A stretch of 64,000 bases of DNA from Chrysemys picta bellii (taxonomy: Eukaryota; Chordata; Testudines; Emydidae). The notes under the pieces are model-generated. The model was given only the letters and a program-made list of their open reading frames with translations. It was not told where the DNA came from and did not search any database. Where the stretch lies: assembly GCF_011386835.1 (NCBI RefSeq), contig NW_027052980.1, positions 1-64,000 on the forward strand. The letters are read 5' to 3'. Made by a program: the position numbers and the translations under genes. Positions 47,749 through 56,973 of this stretch are shown in pieces. The stretch's first letter is position 1; each line of letters starts with the position of its first letter.

Positions 47749-48006
47749 TCAGCACTGAGGTATAAAGTATGCATCAATCACAGCCAGAACTCTGGCATAA
47801 TCATCTTTGTGATTGTCTTCAGTAAAGGTAAACGATTTAAAGATATGCTCTGTCTGCTTCCCCATAGCACAAATGAAAGAGCATATCTGAATGTGTGCAG
47901 TTTCCTTGTGGAGTTTGGTTGCAAAGCAAAATCTTGCAAAATGCTGCTTCCAGTCTGTTGTTGGGATTCCCTCCAAGACCTTTTCCACTTGGTTTATCCA
48001 GAACAC
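47749..48006 (-). pseudogene. LTR-retrotransposon gag fragment
   Basis: The minus frame carries 'WKQHFARFCFATKLHKETAH', 'FICAMGKQTEHIFKSF' and 'DDYARVLAVIDAYFIPQ', resembling the capsid-region start of Gypsy-type (Metaviridae) gag proteins, which package the element's RNA. It is truncated at the left side, where it abuts the repeat ending at 47760. The flanks at 48060-48130 ('aggcttctttatt', AATAAAG on the minus strand) could be part of its LTR. No CCHC knuckle is present in the surviving piece. Confidence 0.7.
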
Positions 48007-48129
48007 TTCATCCAGTCCCGGGAGAATGCTTTATCCAGTTCTCTGGAATCCAAGAAATCAGTTCAACTTGACTTGTCACTGAGGCTTCTTTATTGGCATA
48101 CAATCAAACTATACCTGAGCTGACCGGGC

Positions 48130-48478
48130 TTAATTGTAGGGGGTGGGTACAAGGTACACCACACAGCTAACATACATAATCATGAATCAGGTTACATACA
48201 CACTTACACTTAATACTATTGGATAAAACATCGTATCACACACTTTATAATTAATCTACTAATTTTCGTAACCTGAAACTGTCCATGAGCTGCAAAATGT
48301 GCTAGTGAGCAAAGCTGCAATCTTATCACACATTATTCTCCTTACTATTTCTTTATCTACTAACTACACATTATTTACAAGGCCACTTCTGAGTTTGTGC
48401 TTTGTCCACTGCTAACCTGCTTCCTTACGTCTGTTTTCTTTCATTGCTCCTGCAAACAGAGGTAACATATGGGGGGCA
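48130..48478. other. Unassigned AT-rich intron sequence
   Basis: Lies between the gag fragment and a CR1 copy. It may be part of the LTR of the gag-bearing element, but no matching second copy was found in the window. Confidence 0.3.
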
Positions 48479-49378
48479 TAAGAACATAAGAACGGCCATA
48501 CTGGGTCAGACCAAAGATCCATCTAGCCCAGTATCCTGTCTTCCGACAGTGGCCAGTGCCAGGTGCCCCAGAGGGAATGAACAGAACAGGTAATCATCAA
48601 GTGATCCACCCTCTGTCGCCCATTCCCAGCTTCTGGCAAACAGAGGCTAGGGACACCATCCCCGCCCATCCTGGCTAATAGCTATTGATGGACCTATTCT
48701 TCATGAATGTATCTAGTTCTTTTTTAACCCTGTTATAGTCTTGGCCTTCACAACATCCTCTGGCAAGGAGTTCCGCAGGTTGACTGTGCTTTGCGTGAAA
48801 AAATACTTCCTTTCGTTTGTTTTAAACCTGCTACCTATTAATTTCATTTGGTGGCCCCAGTTCTTGTATTGTGAGAAGGAGTAAATAACACTTCCTTATT
48901 TAGTTTCTCCACATCAGTCATGATTTTTTAGACCTCTATCATATCCCCCCTTCGTTGTCTCTTTTCCAACCTGAAAAGTCCCAGTTTTATTAATCTCTCC
49001 TCATATGGAAGCTGTTCCATAGCCCTAATAATTTTTGTTGCCCTTTTCTGAACCTTTTCCAATTCCAATATATCTTTTTTGAGATGGGGCGACCGCATCT
49101 GCATGCAGTATTCAAGATGTGGGCTTTATATAGAGGCAATATGATATTTTCTGTCTTATTATCTATCCTTTTCTTAATGATTCCCAACATTCTGTTCACC
49201 TTTTTGACTGCCACTGCACACTGAGTGGATGTTTTCAGAGAACTCTCCACAATGACGCCAAGATCTCTTTCTTGAGTAGAAACAGCTAATTTCGACCCCA
49301 TCATTCTGTATGTATAGTTGGGATTATGTTTTCTAATGTGCATTATTTGCATCTATCAACATTGATAAATGTTGCACA
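48479..49378 (-). mobile_element. CR1 LINE 3' fragment, minus strand
   Basis: Begins 'taagaacataagaacggcca', 'tactgggtcagaccaaagat', the complement of a distinctive CR1 3' end. The minus frame 48990-49352 reads 'VSTQERDLGVIVESSLKTST' and '[18 protein letters not shown]', and the segment is related to the + strand copy at 17305-18520. 5'-truncated near 49378. Confidence 0.88.
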
Positions 49379-49734
49379 AGGGGTCATGCGCCCCCACCCA
49401 GATTTAACTGCTTGACTTGTACGGAGAAGGCTCACATGGACTGAGCATGCTCAGTAACATCTGCTAAAGCCACTGTTTTCACTCTGCCCTTACTTGTGTC
49501 CCCACCCACTTTTGGCAGGTATGGGTCATCTCTGCCTTCAAGACCTACATCTTTCCATTCTGAAGGACTGTCAGAGCTGAAATTCTGTGGGGCACTGAAG
49601 AGTGGCATGTTGATGAGATCCTGCAATCTTTGTTTTTTTTTTCTCTTTGCAACTTTTGTTGCTATTTTTCTTTTGATTCTGTTCTCCTCTGGCATTACCT
49701 AAGCTGCCTTCACTTCTGACACCATGTCAAGTAC

Positions 49735-49920
49735 TGGATATGGCCTGGTTACGGAGCCTCCACCCCAGAGAGATACAAGAGATGTGTTCTCTTTAAGACA
49801 CTTTAATTCACTGCCAGGTCGGGATGTTGTGGGCTCAGTTGAGGTATTTTACACAGAGCACCACCTAGTGTCTAAACAGTATAATACAGTTTAGCATTAC
49901 TTTACACTGTCCAATTCTCC
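49735..49920. repeat. LTR-like repeat, uninterrupted copy
   Basis: Aligns with 44735-44803 plus 47681-47760 once the hAT element is removed. It ends 'cagtataatacagtttagca', similar to 'tgtataatacagttcagca' in the other copy. It directly precedes a Gypsy-type RNase H fragment, which supports an LTR-retrotransposon origin. Confidence 0.55.
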
Positions 49921-49924
49921 AATC

Positions 49925-50420
49925 ATGGCCTATCCAGATTTACAGAAACCATTCACCTTGCATATGGTTACCTCAAAAGAGAGCCTGAGAGCAGTCCTGT
50001 ACCAGCATCTAGATGGGAAGCCCCAGACAATTGCCTGTGGAGCCAGAACGTTGACACCTGCAGATAACTACCACTTATACTCTGGGAAAGTCTCTTGCTC
50101 TGAAGTGGGCCTTAACATAAAGGTTCAGAGATTACCTCTTCTATGAACCTTCTTTTACAGTCTGTAGTGATAATAACCCACTAACATATGTGATGACGAT
50201 AGCTAAGCTAAATGTTTCTCATCATTGATGGTTTCAGAGCTCTCAAGGTTTCAACTTCACCATGAAATGTCATCCTGGGAAAGTGAATGTTGATGCCAAC
50301 TATTAATCCAGGGAACCTTTACTATGGAAGAATACGTAAGAGAATGCAAACCAGAGTAGGATCCTGCGAGCTTTTCAGATATTGTTCAAGCTGTGAAAAC
50401 CCAAAATGAGGGTCCTGGAG
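49925..50420 (+). pseudogene. LTR-retrotransposon pol fragment (RNase H)
   Basis: Frame 49925-50146 reads 'AYPDLQKPFTLHMVTSKESL' and 'ACGARTLTPADNYHLYSGK', and shifted frames give 'DNNPLTYVMTIAKLN' and 'FNFTMKCHPGKVNVDAN'. This is the Gypsy-type RNase H that follows the reverse transcriptase. The first catalytic Asp position ('LHTDAS' in the family) is replaced ('LHMVTS'). Frameshifts near 50146 and later stops disable it. It is in the opposite orientation to the gag fragment at 47749. Confidence 0.82.
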
Positions 50421-50637
50421 TGGATTTCAGCAATTTCGGCAAATATATCTACTCTGTAAACAAATTAATACAGCATATTGAATCCCATAGCAGATACAAT
50501 ATGTCCTGAGGAGCTAAAATCAATTCAAGCAAGTGATTCTGCAAAAAGCTCCTAAGGAAAAATATTTGGATTCCCAGAATAAACGAAGTTCTCCTTGAAA
50601 ACTGAGTCTTGTGAATAAGGTTCTTCTTCCAGTGACT

Positions 50638-50672
50638 GTTGCATATACATTCTACTGCAGGTGTATGTGCAC
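50638..50672. repeat. Inverted partner of 52246-52285
   Basis: 'gcatatacattctactgcag' with 'gtgtatgtgc' is the near complement of 'cacacctgcaatggaatgta' with 'tatgtgcac' at 52246-52285. Inverted terminal-type repeats around a tyrosine-recombinase fragment fit a DIRS-like element. Confidence 0.5.
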
Positions 50673-50984
50673 CCAGGGCACTGACTTCAGAGACTAGCCA
50701 GCAGTACGAGCAGGCAGCACCTGTGCCCCTCTCTCCTTGTGTTCTCTGCCAACTCCCTCTCAGTTCCTTCTCACTGCCCATGGTGACCGTTGTGTCCCCC
50801 CTGACTTTCCCTTCATTTAGCCAGTCTTCCATCGTTTTAGGGTATACAGTGAGTTAGTGTTCAATAATTTAATTTGTTAGTAATTACAGTTTGATAGTTT
50901 TCTGGGAGATTTTACTTTGATAAATTCCCCAGGATTTGACAACATTCCACGTTCAGGGCTGTTTTCCATGTCACAGACAGGCAC

Positions 50985-51912
50985 GACAGTTGTTTGATCT
51001 GTCCAGGTGAGGGACATGTGAGAGACAATGCTCCATTTGCATCTCCATTTTATCCTTCTGTGTCTGCTCCTGTATGGGATTTAAATCTAGTCTCCTCCAA
51101 ACTCATGGGCTCCCCTTTTGAGCCTATGGCTACTTCATTATCACTATTGTCTTATGAAAATGGCCTTTGTAGTGGTAATCACTTCTGCAAGAAGAGTTTC
51201 TGAACTTCAGGCTCTCTTGGCTGACCCTCCTTTCACAATCTTCCCTAAGGACAAGATTTCTCTTAGGGCACACCCTAAGTTTATCATAGAATCATAGGGT
51301 TGGAAGGGACCTCAGGAGGTCATCTAGTCCAACCCCCTGCTCAAAGCAGGACCAACCCCAACTAAATCCCCAAATGGCCCCCTCAAGGATTGAACTCACA
51401 ACCCTGGGTTTAGCAGGCCAATGCTCAAACCACTGAGCTATTCCTCCCCCAATAAGGTAATGCCTAAGGTAATGTCAGCCTTCCATCTAACCAACAATTC
51501 ATCTCCCAGTGTTTTTCCCCAAATCCCACTCCCCCTTGGGTCTAAAGCTGAGGAAACACTTCAGCCTTTGGATGTTTTTAGACCCCTGTCATTCTACTTG
51601 GACCTCACCAGATCCTTCAGGACCTCTCCCAAGCATTATGTAGCCTATGCTGAGCGAATCAAAGGTCAATCAGTGTCATCTCAGTGACTCTCAGACTGGA
51701 TTTCTGACTACATGAAGCTCTGCTGCAATCTTGCGAAAGTCTCTCCTCCACAGAGAATAATGGCTCACTCCACCAGGGCTTGCTCCACTTCATCAGCTTC
51801 TCTGAGCAATATTCCAATAGCTGATATACGCAAGGCAGTGACGTGGTCATCTGTGCATACCTTGTCCACTTGTTACGTTGTCACTCAAGCCTCTCGTGGC
51901 AATTCAAGTTAG
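50985..51912 (+). pseudogene. DIRS-like retrotransposon tyrosine recombinase fragment
   Basis: Broken + frames: 'WDLNLVSSKLMGSPFEPM' (50994-51203), 'ITSARRVSELQALLADP' in a shifted frame, then after the SINE insertion 'KVMSAFHLTNNSSPSVFPQI', 'LDVFRPLSFYLDLTRSFRTS' (51421-51687), and 'PQRIMAHSTRACSTSSASLS' with 'ADIRKAVTWSSVHTLSTCYV' (51712-51912). The HxxR box (HSTR) and downstream Tyr are typical of tyrosine recombinases used by DIRS-type elements for integration. Stops near 51203 and 51687 and frameshifts disable it. Confidence 0.75.
51284..51452 (-). repeat. tRNA-derived turtle SINE with CR1-type tail
   Basis: On the minus strand it starts with a tRNA-like head ('tagctcagtggtttgagcat', then 'gggttgtgagttcaatcctt', matching pol III A and B boxes), a short body, and ends with 'ggttggactagatgacctcc', 'tgaggtcccttccaacccta' and 'tgattctatgat', the CR1 tail. 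This head-plus-CR1-tail structure is that of the tortoise pol III/Cry SINEs, mobilised by CR1 LINEs. It interrupts the DIRS-like fragment. Confidence 0.92.
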
Positions 51913-51929
51913 TGTTACAATCTCTTTTT

Positions 51930-52440
51930 AAATAATCCAAAGTCCCTCCACCTATACGGGAACTACTGTTGAATCACCTATCATCGAATGTATATGTGCA
52001 CAATCACTCCAAGTAGAAAAACATGTTACTTACCTGTACTGTAACTTGTTCTTTGAGATGTCGTGTGCATGTACACATTCTATGACCCTCCCACTTTTCC
52101 CACTACTTTGGACATTGCCTACAGCAGTGTGATGGAATAGAGAGGGAGGCGGTGGACACACACCATTTTTGTCTCATTTGGGCAAGAGGAGAGATGGGGT
52201 GCATGCACTGCCTATTGGTACTGCTGGCAAAGGTCTCCAACTCGAGTGCATTGGGTGTGCACACACCTGCAATGGAATGTATATGTGCACACCACGTCTT
52301 GCAGAACAGTTGTTACTGTATAGGTAACTAACCATTTTTTGTAACAACTGATGACATGGTATATATTGTACAATCACTCACAGCAGAGATATGTTTGTGG
52401 AAGAATATAATTTAGAGGGCATCCCTCATAAGGGATGATA
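51930..52440. repeat. DIRS-like element flank
   Basis: Contains 'cttgttctttgagatgtcgt', 'gtgcatgtacacattctatg' and the inverted partner of 50638-50672 at 52246-52285. Non-coding terminal region. The exact right end is not determined. Confidence 0.45.
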
Positions 52441-52679
52441 TTATGAATATAGGAATTTACAGATGTGCCTTGGAATCTGGGGTTGAGAACACAGTGTACC
52501 TGTGCACAGCAGTTCACCACAGAAGGTCTCTAGTTTCTTTTATTCCTTTCTCATTCACTGGTTTATTGTTTAATGAACTGAAAGATCATTACATGGTGGC
52601 AGAAGCATTGAACGAGAAGGAGACTGCTGTCATCTTGAAGTTAACTCCTCTGTTTACAACTGTGTTTACATCTCACCAG

Positions 52680-55202
52680 AAAGAGAGAGAAGAAAAGGAG
52701 AAGCAGCGCCAGCGAGAGAGAGAAGAAAAGGAGAAGCAGCGCCAGCACAAGGAGCGCCAGCGAGAGAGGGAAGAAAATGAGAAGCAGCGCCAGCACGAGA
52801 GAGAAGAAAGGGAGAAGCAGCGCCAGCGAGAAAGAGAAGAAAAGAAGAAGCAGCGCCAGCGAGAGAGAGAAGAAAAGGAGAAGCAGCGCCAGCATGAGAG
52901 AGAAGAAAAGGAGAAGCAGCGCCAGCGAGACAGAGAAGAAAAGAAGAAACAGCGCCAGCGAGAGAGAGAAGAAAAGGAGAAGCAGCGCCAGCATGAGAGA
53001 GAAGAAAAGGAGAAGCAGCGCAAGCATGAGAGAGAAGAAAAGGAGAAGGAGCGCCAACGAGAGATAGAAGAAAAGGGGAAGCAGCGCCAGCACGAGGAGT
53101 GCCAGCGAGAGAGAGAAGAAAAGGAGAAGCAGCGCCAGCATGAGGAGCGCCAGCGAGAGATAGAAGAAAAGGAGAAGCAGTGCCAGCATAAGGAGCGCCA
53201 GCGAGAGAGAGAAGAAAAGGAGAAGCAGCACCAGCGAGAGATAGAAGAAAAGGAGAAGCAGCGCCAGCATGAGGAGCGCCAACGAGAGAGAGAAGAAAAG
53301 GAGAAGCAGCGCCAGCGAGAGAGAGAAGAAAAGGAGAAGCAGCACCAGCGAGAGATAGAAGAAAAGGAGAAGCAGCTCCAGCGAGAGACAGAAGAAAAGG
53401 AGAAGCAGCGCCAGCGAGAGATAGAAGAAAAGGAGAAGCAGCGCCAGCATGAGGAACGCCAGCGAGAGAGAGAAGAAAAGGAGAAGCAGCGCCAACGAGA
53501 GATAGAAGAAAAAGAGAAGCAGCTCCAGCGAGAGAGAGAAGAAAAGGAGAAGCAGCGCCAGCGAGAGATAGAAGAAAAGGAGAAGCAGCGCCAGCATGAG
53601 GAGCGCCAGCGAGAGAGAGAAGAAAAGGAGAAGCAGCGCCAGCATGAGGAGCGCCAACGAGAGAGAGAAGAAAAGAAGAAGCAACGCCAGAGAGAGAGAG
53701 AAGAAAAGGAGAAGCAGCTCCAGCATGAGGAGCGCCAGCGAGAGAGAGAAGAAAAGGAGAAGCAGCGCCAGCATGAGGAGCGCCAACGAGAGATAGAAGA
53801 AAAAGAGAAGCAGCTCCAGCGACAGAGAGAAGAAAAGGAGAAGCAGCGCCAGCACGAGAGAGAAGAAAAGGAGAAGCAGCGCCAGCATGAGGAGCTCCAG
53901 CGAGAGACAGAAGAAAAGGAGAAGCAGCGCCAGCGAGAGAGGGAAGAAAAGGAGAAGCAGCACCAGCATGAGGAGCGCCAGCGAGAGAGAGAAGAAAAGG
54001 AGAAGCAGGGCCAGCATGAGGAGCGCCAGCGAGACAGAGAAGAAAAGGAGAAGCAGCTCCAGCGAGAGAGAGAAGAAAAGGAGCAGCAACGCCAGCGAGA
54101 GATAGAAGAAAAAGAGGAGCAGCGCCAGCATGAGGAGCGCCAGCGAGACAGAGAAGAAAAGGAGAAGCAGCTCCAGCGAGAGAGAGAAGAAAAGGAGAAG
54201 CAGCACCAGCGAGAGAGAGAAGAAAAGGAGAAGCAGCGCCAGCGAGAGAGAGAAGAAAAGGAGAAGCAGGGCCAGCATGAGGAGCGCCAGCGAGACAGAG
54301 AAGAAAAGGAGAAGCAGCTCCAGCGAGAGAGAGAAGAAAAGGAGAAGCAGCGCCAGCACGAGGAGCACCAGCGAGACAGAGAAGAAAAGGAGAAGCAGCT
54401 CCAGCGAGAGAGAGAAGAAAAGGAGAAGCAGCGCCAGCACGAGAGAGAAGAAAAGGAGAAGCAGCGCCAGCATGAGGAGCTCCAGCGAGAGACAGAAGAA
54501 AAGGAGAAGCAGCGCCAGCGAGAGAGAGAAGAAAAGGAGAAGCAGCGCCAGCATGAGGAGCGCCAGCGAGAGATAGAAGAAAAGGAGAAGCAGCGCCAGC
54601 ATGAGGAGCACCAGCGAGAGATAGAAGAAAAGGAGAAGCAGCGACAGCACGAGGAGCGCCAGCGAGAGATAGAAGAAAAGGAGAAGCAGCGCCAGCATGA
54701 GGAGCGCCAGCGAGAGATAGAAGAAAAAGAGAAGCAGCTCCAGCGAGAGAGAGAAGAAAAGGAGAAGCAGTGCCAGGGAGAGATAGAAGAAAAGGAGAAG
54801 CAGCTCCAGCACGAGGAGCACCAGCACAAGAGAGAAGAACAGGAGAAGCAGCGCCAGCATGAGAGAGAAGAACAGGAGAAGCAGCGCCAGCACGAGAGAG
54901 AAGAACAGGAGAAGCAGCGCCAGCACGAGAGAGAAGAAAAGGAGAAGCAGCGCGAGCATGAGAGAGAAGAAAAGGAGAAGGCGCGCCAGCACGAGAGAGA
55001 AGAAAAAGAGAAGCAGCGCCAGCACAAGCGAGAAGAAAAGGAGAAGCAGCGCCAGCACGAGGAGCACCAGCGAAAGAGAGAAGAAAAGGGGAAGCAGCGC
55101 CAGCGAGAGATAGAAGAAAAGCAGAAGGAATGCCAGTGACAGCAGGAGGCCGAAGATAAGGAAAGGGCACATCAACAGCAGATTGAGCTGGAGAAACTGA
55201 AG
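52680..55202 (+). CDS. GBP: GBP giant repeat exon: charged helix array, with an in-frame TGA near the end
   Basis: A 2,523-base exon (841 codons) starts at the acceptor tctcaccag in phase 0, matching the 43674 exon. Up to the TGA (55137-55139) its 819 codons decompose into about 64 eleven-residue units (type REREEKEKQRQ) and about 23 five-residue inserts (type HEERQ); 64x11 + 23x5 = 819. There is almost no hydrophobic residue except scattered Leu and Ile, so a stable single alpha helix or very polar coiled coil is likelier than a classic heptad coil. At 1.5 angstrom per residue it would span about 120 nm. After the TGA the same frame continues for 21 codons (QQEAEDKERAHQQQ then IELEKLK) to the donor gtaggt, so the stop is probably a CGA to TGA change. 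Ordinary GBPs have no such array. Alternative: a trichohyalin-like exon unrelated to GBP, which the splice phases argue against. Confidence 0.75.
55137..55139 (+). other. In-frame TGA inside the GBP repeat exon
   Basis: The codon sits where the array's periodicity predicts Arg (cag-CGA-cag context elsewhere). It is the only stop in the 841-codon exon frame. If real, it truncates the protein before the last 21 exon codons and the terminal exon. Confidence 0.85.
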
Positions 55203-55370
55203 GTAGGTAAACCCACTCCTTAGGTACTTGTCCCAGTGGGTGGCAAAGATTCCAAATTTCTTCCTCACTTTAGGTAGGTGGGGGGCCTGGCTATGTTTCT
55301 AAATGCTTTTGAGATGGGGTGTGAATTGAATGAGGTGGGAAAAGGGGATATGGCATGGTACCTGGCTCCA
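55203..55370. other. Start of the last GBP intron
   Basis: Begins with the donor gtaggtaaa. No other feature was recognised before the gag-like relic. Confidence 0.6.
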
Positions 55371-55905
55371 CAACTGTCTGCGAAAAAGGCCTGGGACATT
55401 TTTAGCCTTATGGGAAGGGAGGGTTGCAGATATTATAAGTGATGTGAACAAGGTTTGTCGCTAAAGTTTAAAGTGACGCCTGAAGCATCTAGAGAAGGAA
55501 AACAGGAACATAACGTGTGCTGTGGTTTCAACCCAAATTAGGGATTATTTAAGGAGATGGAGATAGAGGGTTTCCATGGTCCATGAGGCCTATGAATTAA
55601 TGTGTTTAGAACAATTCTCTAAATGCTTCACCCCACCCAGACCTGAAATCCAGGAAATAGACAAAAATCCCAAAGATGCAGGCATAGCTGGGACATGGGC
55701 CAACCATTATGCAGATAGTCGGCGTGGATTTGATAGAAAACCTAATAGGAAGTGAATGGGATCAGGGGGCAGGGAGCAGGCCCAAGCCTAGACCCACACT
55801 AGTGAAACCACCTCCCAGAAGCCCTGAGATGGGTGGGAGAAAGTGATGTGCCATATGTGACCAGCAGGGTCACTTTGCCCAGGTTTGCCCACTCTGCCCA
55901 CGCAG
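55371..55905 (+). pseudogene. Gag-like relic with SCAN-like region and CCHC knuckle
   Basis: Mixed + frames near 55545-55745 give 'LFKEMEIEGFHG', 'LEQFSKCFTPPRPEIQEI' and 'NPKDAGIAGTWANHYADS', resembling the SCAN-like capsid region of Gmr1-type Gypsy gag. At 55847-55888 the sequence reads CAICDQQGHFAQVC, a CX2CX4HX4C nucleocapsid knuckle preceded one codon earlier by a stop. Frameshifts are frequent. No LTR was recognised. It lies within the last GBP intron and is unrelated to the GBP frame. Confidence 0.6.
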
Positions 55906-56640
55906 GGCTGGGAAAACCAGCTGCATCTCAGCCCCCAGTTAGCTCCAGGCCTGTAAGGGACCATGTGAGACAAACTGCAAATGGGACAGCTGACAGTTAG
56001 GAGGGGGTGGATGTCTCTGCCAGTACCAATGACAATCCAGTTACCTCCCTGGGGTGTGCAACCAAATACCTGAGGAGACGGAGGGTGAGACAGCTGCTGG
56101 GGAACTGTCCGTGAATAGATAATCGTCCAGACAACAGGTTTCTCCTTAAGGTGTAGCTTCAAAAGAATAGGTCTGGAGGTGCATAAGTTGCTTTCCACAC
56201 CTCTTGAGTATTTCCTAGGAAACCCCTTTTAACTAGGGGCTCTGGAACAGGGGGGACCAGGGGGCCATGGCGAGCGACAAGGGAGAGGGGACGGAGAGGA
56301 GTGAGCAGGGGGTGGAGTCTCAGGGGAAGAAACAGAGCGAGGGTGGGACCTCACAGGGAAAGGGGTGGGGCTATGGTTCGGGCACTGGTGGCCCCCGCCC
56401 CGCACTTCTAGGGAGCTTCCTGCACTACTGACCCCAAGGTTTATATTAGTTATGTCTCCTAGAGGAGTTCCCTACAATCCTGCAGTGACACATAAACATT
56501 TGCATTTTAATACAATGATGTCCTAAAATACTGAAAATTCATTCTGTGAGGTGTGTCCAGGAAATTGCCATTTCTGTCACAATAGGGTTTGAAGCACAGC
56601 TCCATGTACACCGTAGTGATGATGCAGATTCTTCCCCACA
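55906..56640. other. Unassigned intron sequence
   Basis: GC-rich purine-rich stretch at 56240-56400 ('ggggaccagggggccatggc', 'gagggtgggacctca'). No coding or repeat identity was found. The minus frame 55788-56198 is not supported. Confidence 0.35.
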
Positions 56641-56651
56641 TTTGTGGTAAT

Positions 56652-56973
56652 GTATTTGAAAAGCAACAGAGAGTCCTGTGGCACCTTTGAGACTAACGGA
56701 CATATTGGAGCATAAGCTTTTGTGGGTGAATACCCACTTTGTCAGACGCATGTAATGGAAATTTCCAGAGGCAGGTATAAATATGTATAAATAATTCTTG
56801 CCTGCATATTTATACCTGCCTCTGGAAATTTCCATTACATGCATCTGACGAAGTGGGTATTCACCCATTAAAGCTTATGCTCCAATACATCTGTTAGTCT
56901 TAAAGGTGCCACAGGACTCTGTTGCTTTTTACAGATCCAGACTAACACAGCTACCCCTCTGGTATTTGAAAAG
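56652..56973. mobile_element. Fold-back SINE with 12-bp target duplication
   Basis: 56664-56961 consists of a sense, 5'-truncated copy of the 'gtggcaccttt..agactaac' repeat, a short central loop near 56785-56800, and an antisense copy that extends further ('tgttgctttttacagatcca', 'gactaacacagctacccctc'). The arms are about 120 bases each. The unit is flanked by gtatttgaaaag on both sides (56652-56663 and 56962-56973). The long duplication indicates insertion of the inverted structure as one unit, by a LINE-type endonuclease. Similar short repeats elsewhere in the window are single copies. Confidence 0.88.

Larger units (their letters stand above)
44072..52679 (+). other. GBP intron of about 8.6 kb, repeat-filled
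   Basis: Phase 0 intron from the donor ttg|gtgaga to the acceptor ctcaccag. It holds a complete hAT transposon, LTR-retrotransposon fragments, a CR1 copy and a DIRS-like fragment, described separately. No additional GBP exon was identified in it. Confidence 0.75.

Noticed and set aside
51284..51452. Functional tRNA gene
   Set aside because: The A/B-box-like head is followed by a CR1-type tail and lacks a proper cloverleaf 3' half, so it is a SINE.
52443..52679. The 79 codons before the repeat array in the same open frame, with an ATG at 52443
   Set aside because: A strong acceptor lies directly before the array and matches the GBP exon phase. The upstream 79 codons have no GBP or other family feature and look intronic.
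52680..55136. Trichohyalin or epidermal-complex gene
   Set aside because: The composition is similar, but there is no S100 domain exon, and the acceptor and donor phases fit the GBP exons on both sides.
52680..55136. CRISPR array
   Set aside because: Direct repeats are contiguous coding units without unique spacers, in a vertebrate genome.
52641..55268. Antisense open frames of 784-875 codons over the repeat exon
   Set aside because: They arise because the repeated units contain no stop codon in those frames. Composition (Leu/Phe/Ser or Ala/Ser repeats) follows mechanically from the sense units, and no splice or start context supports them.
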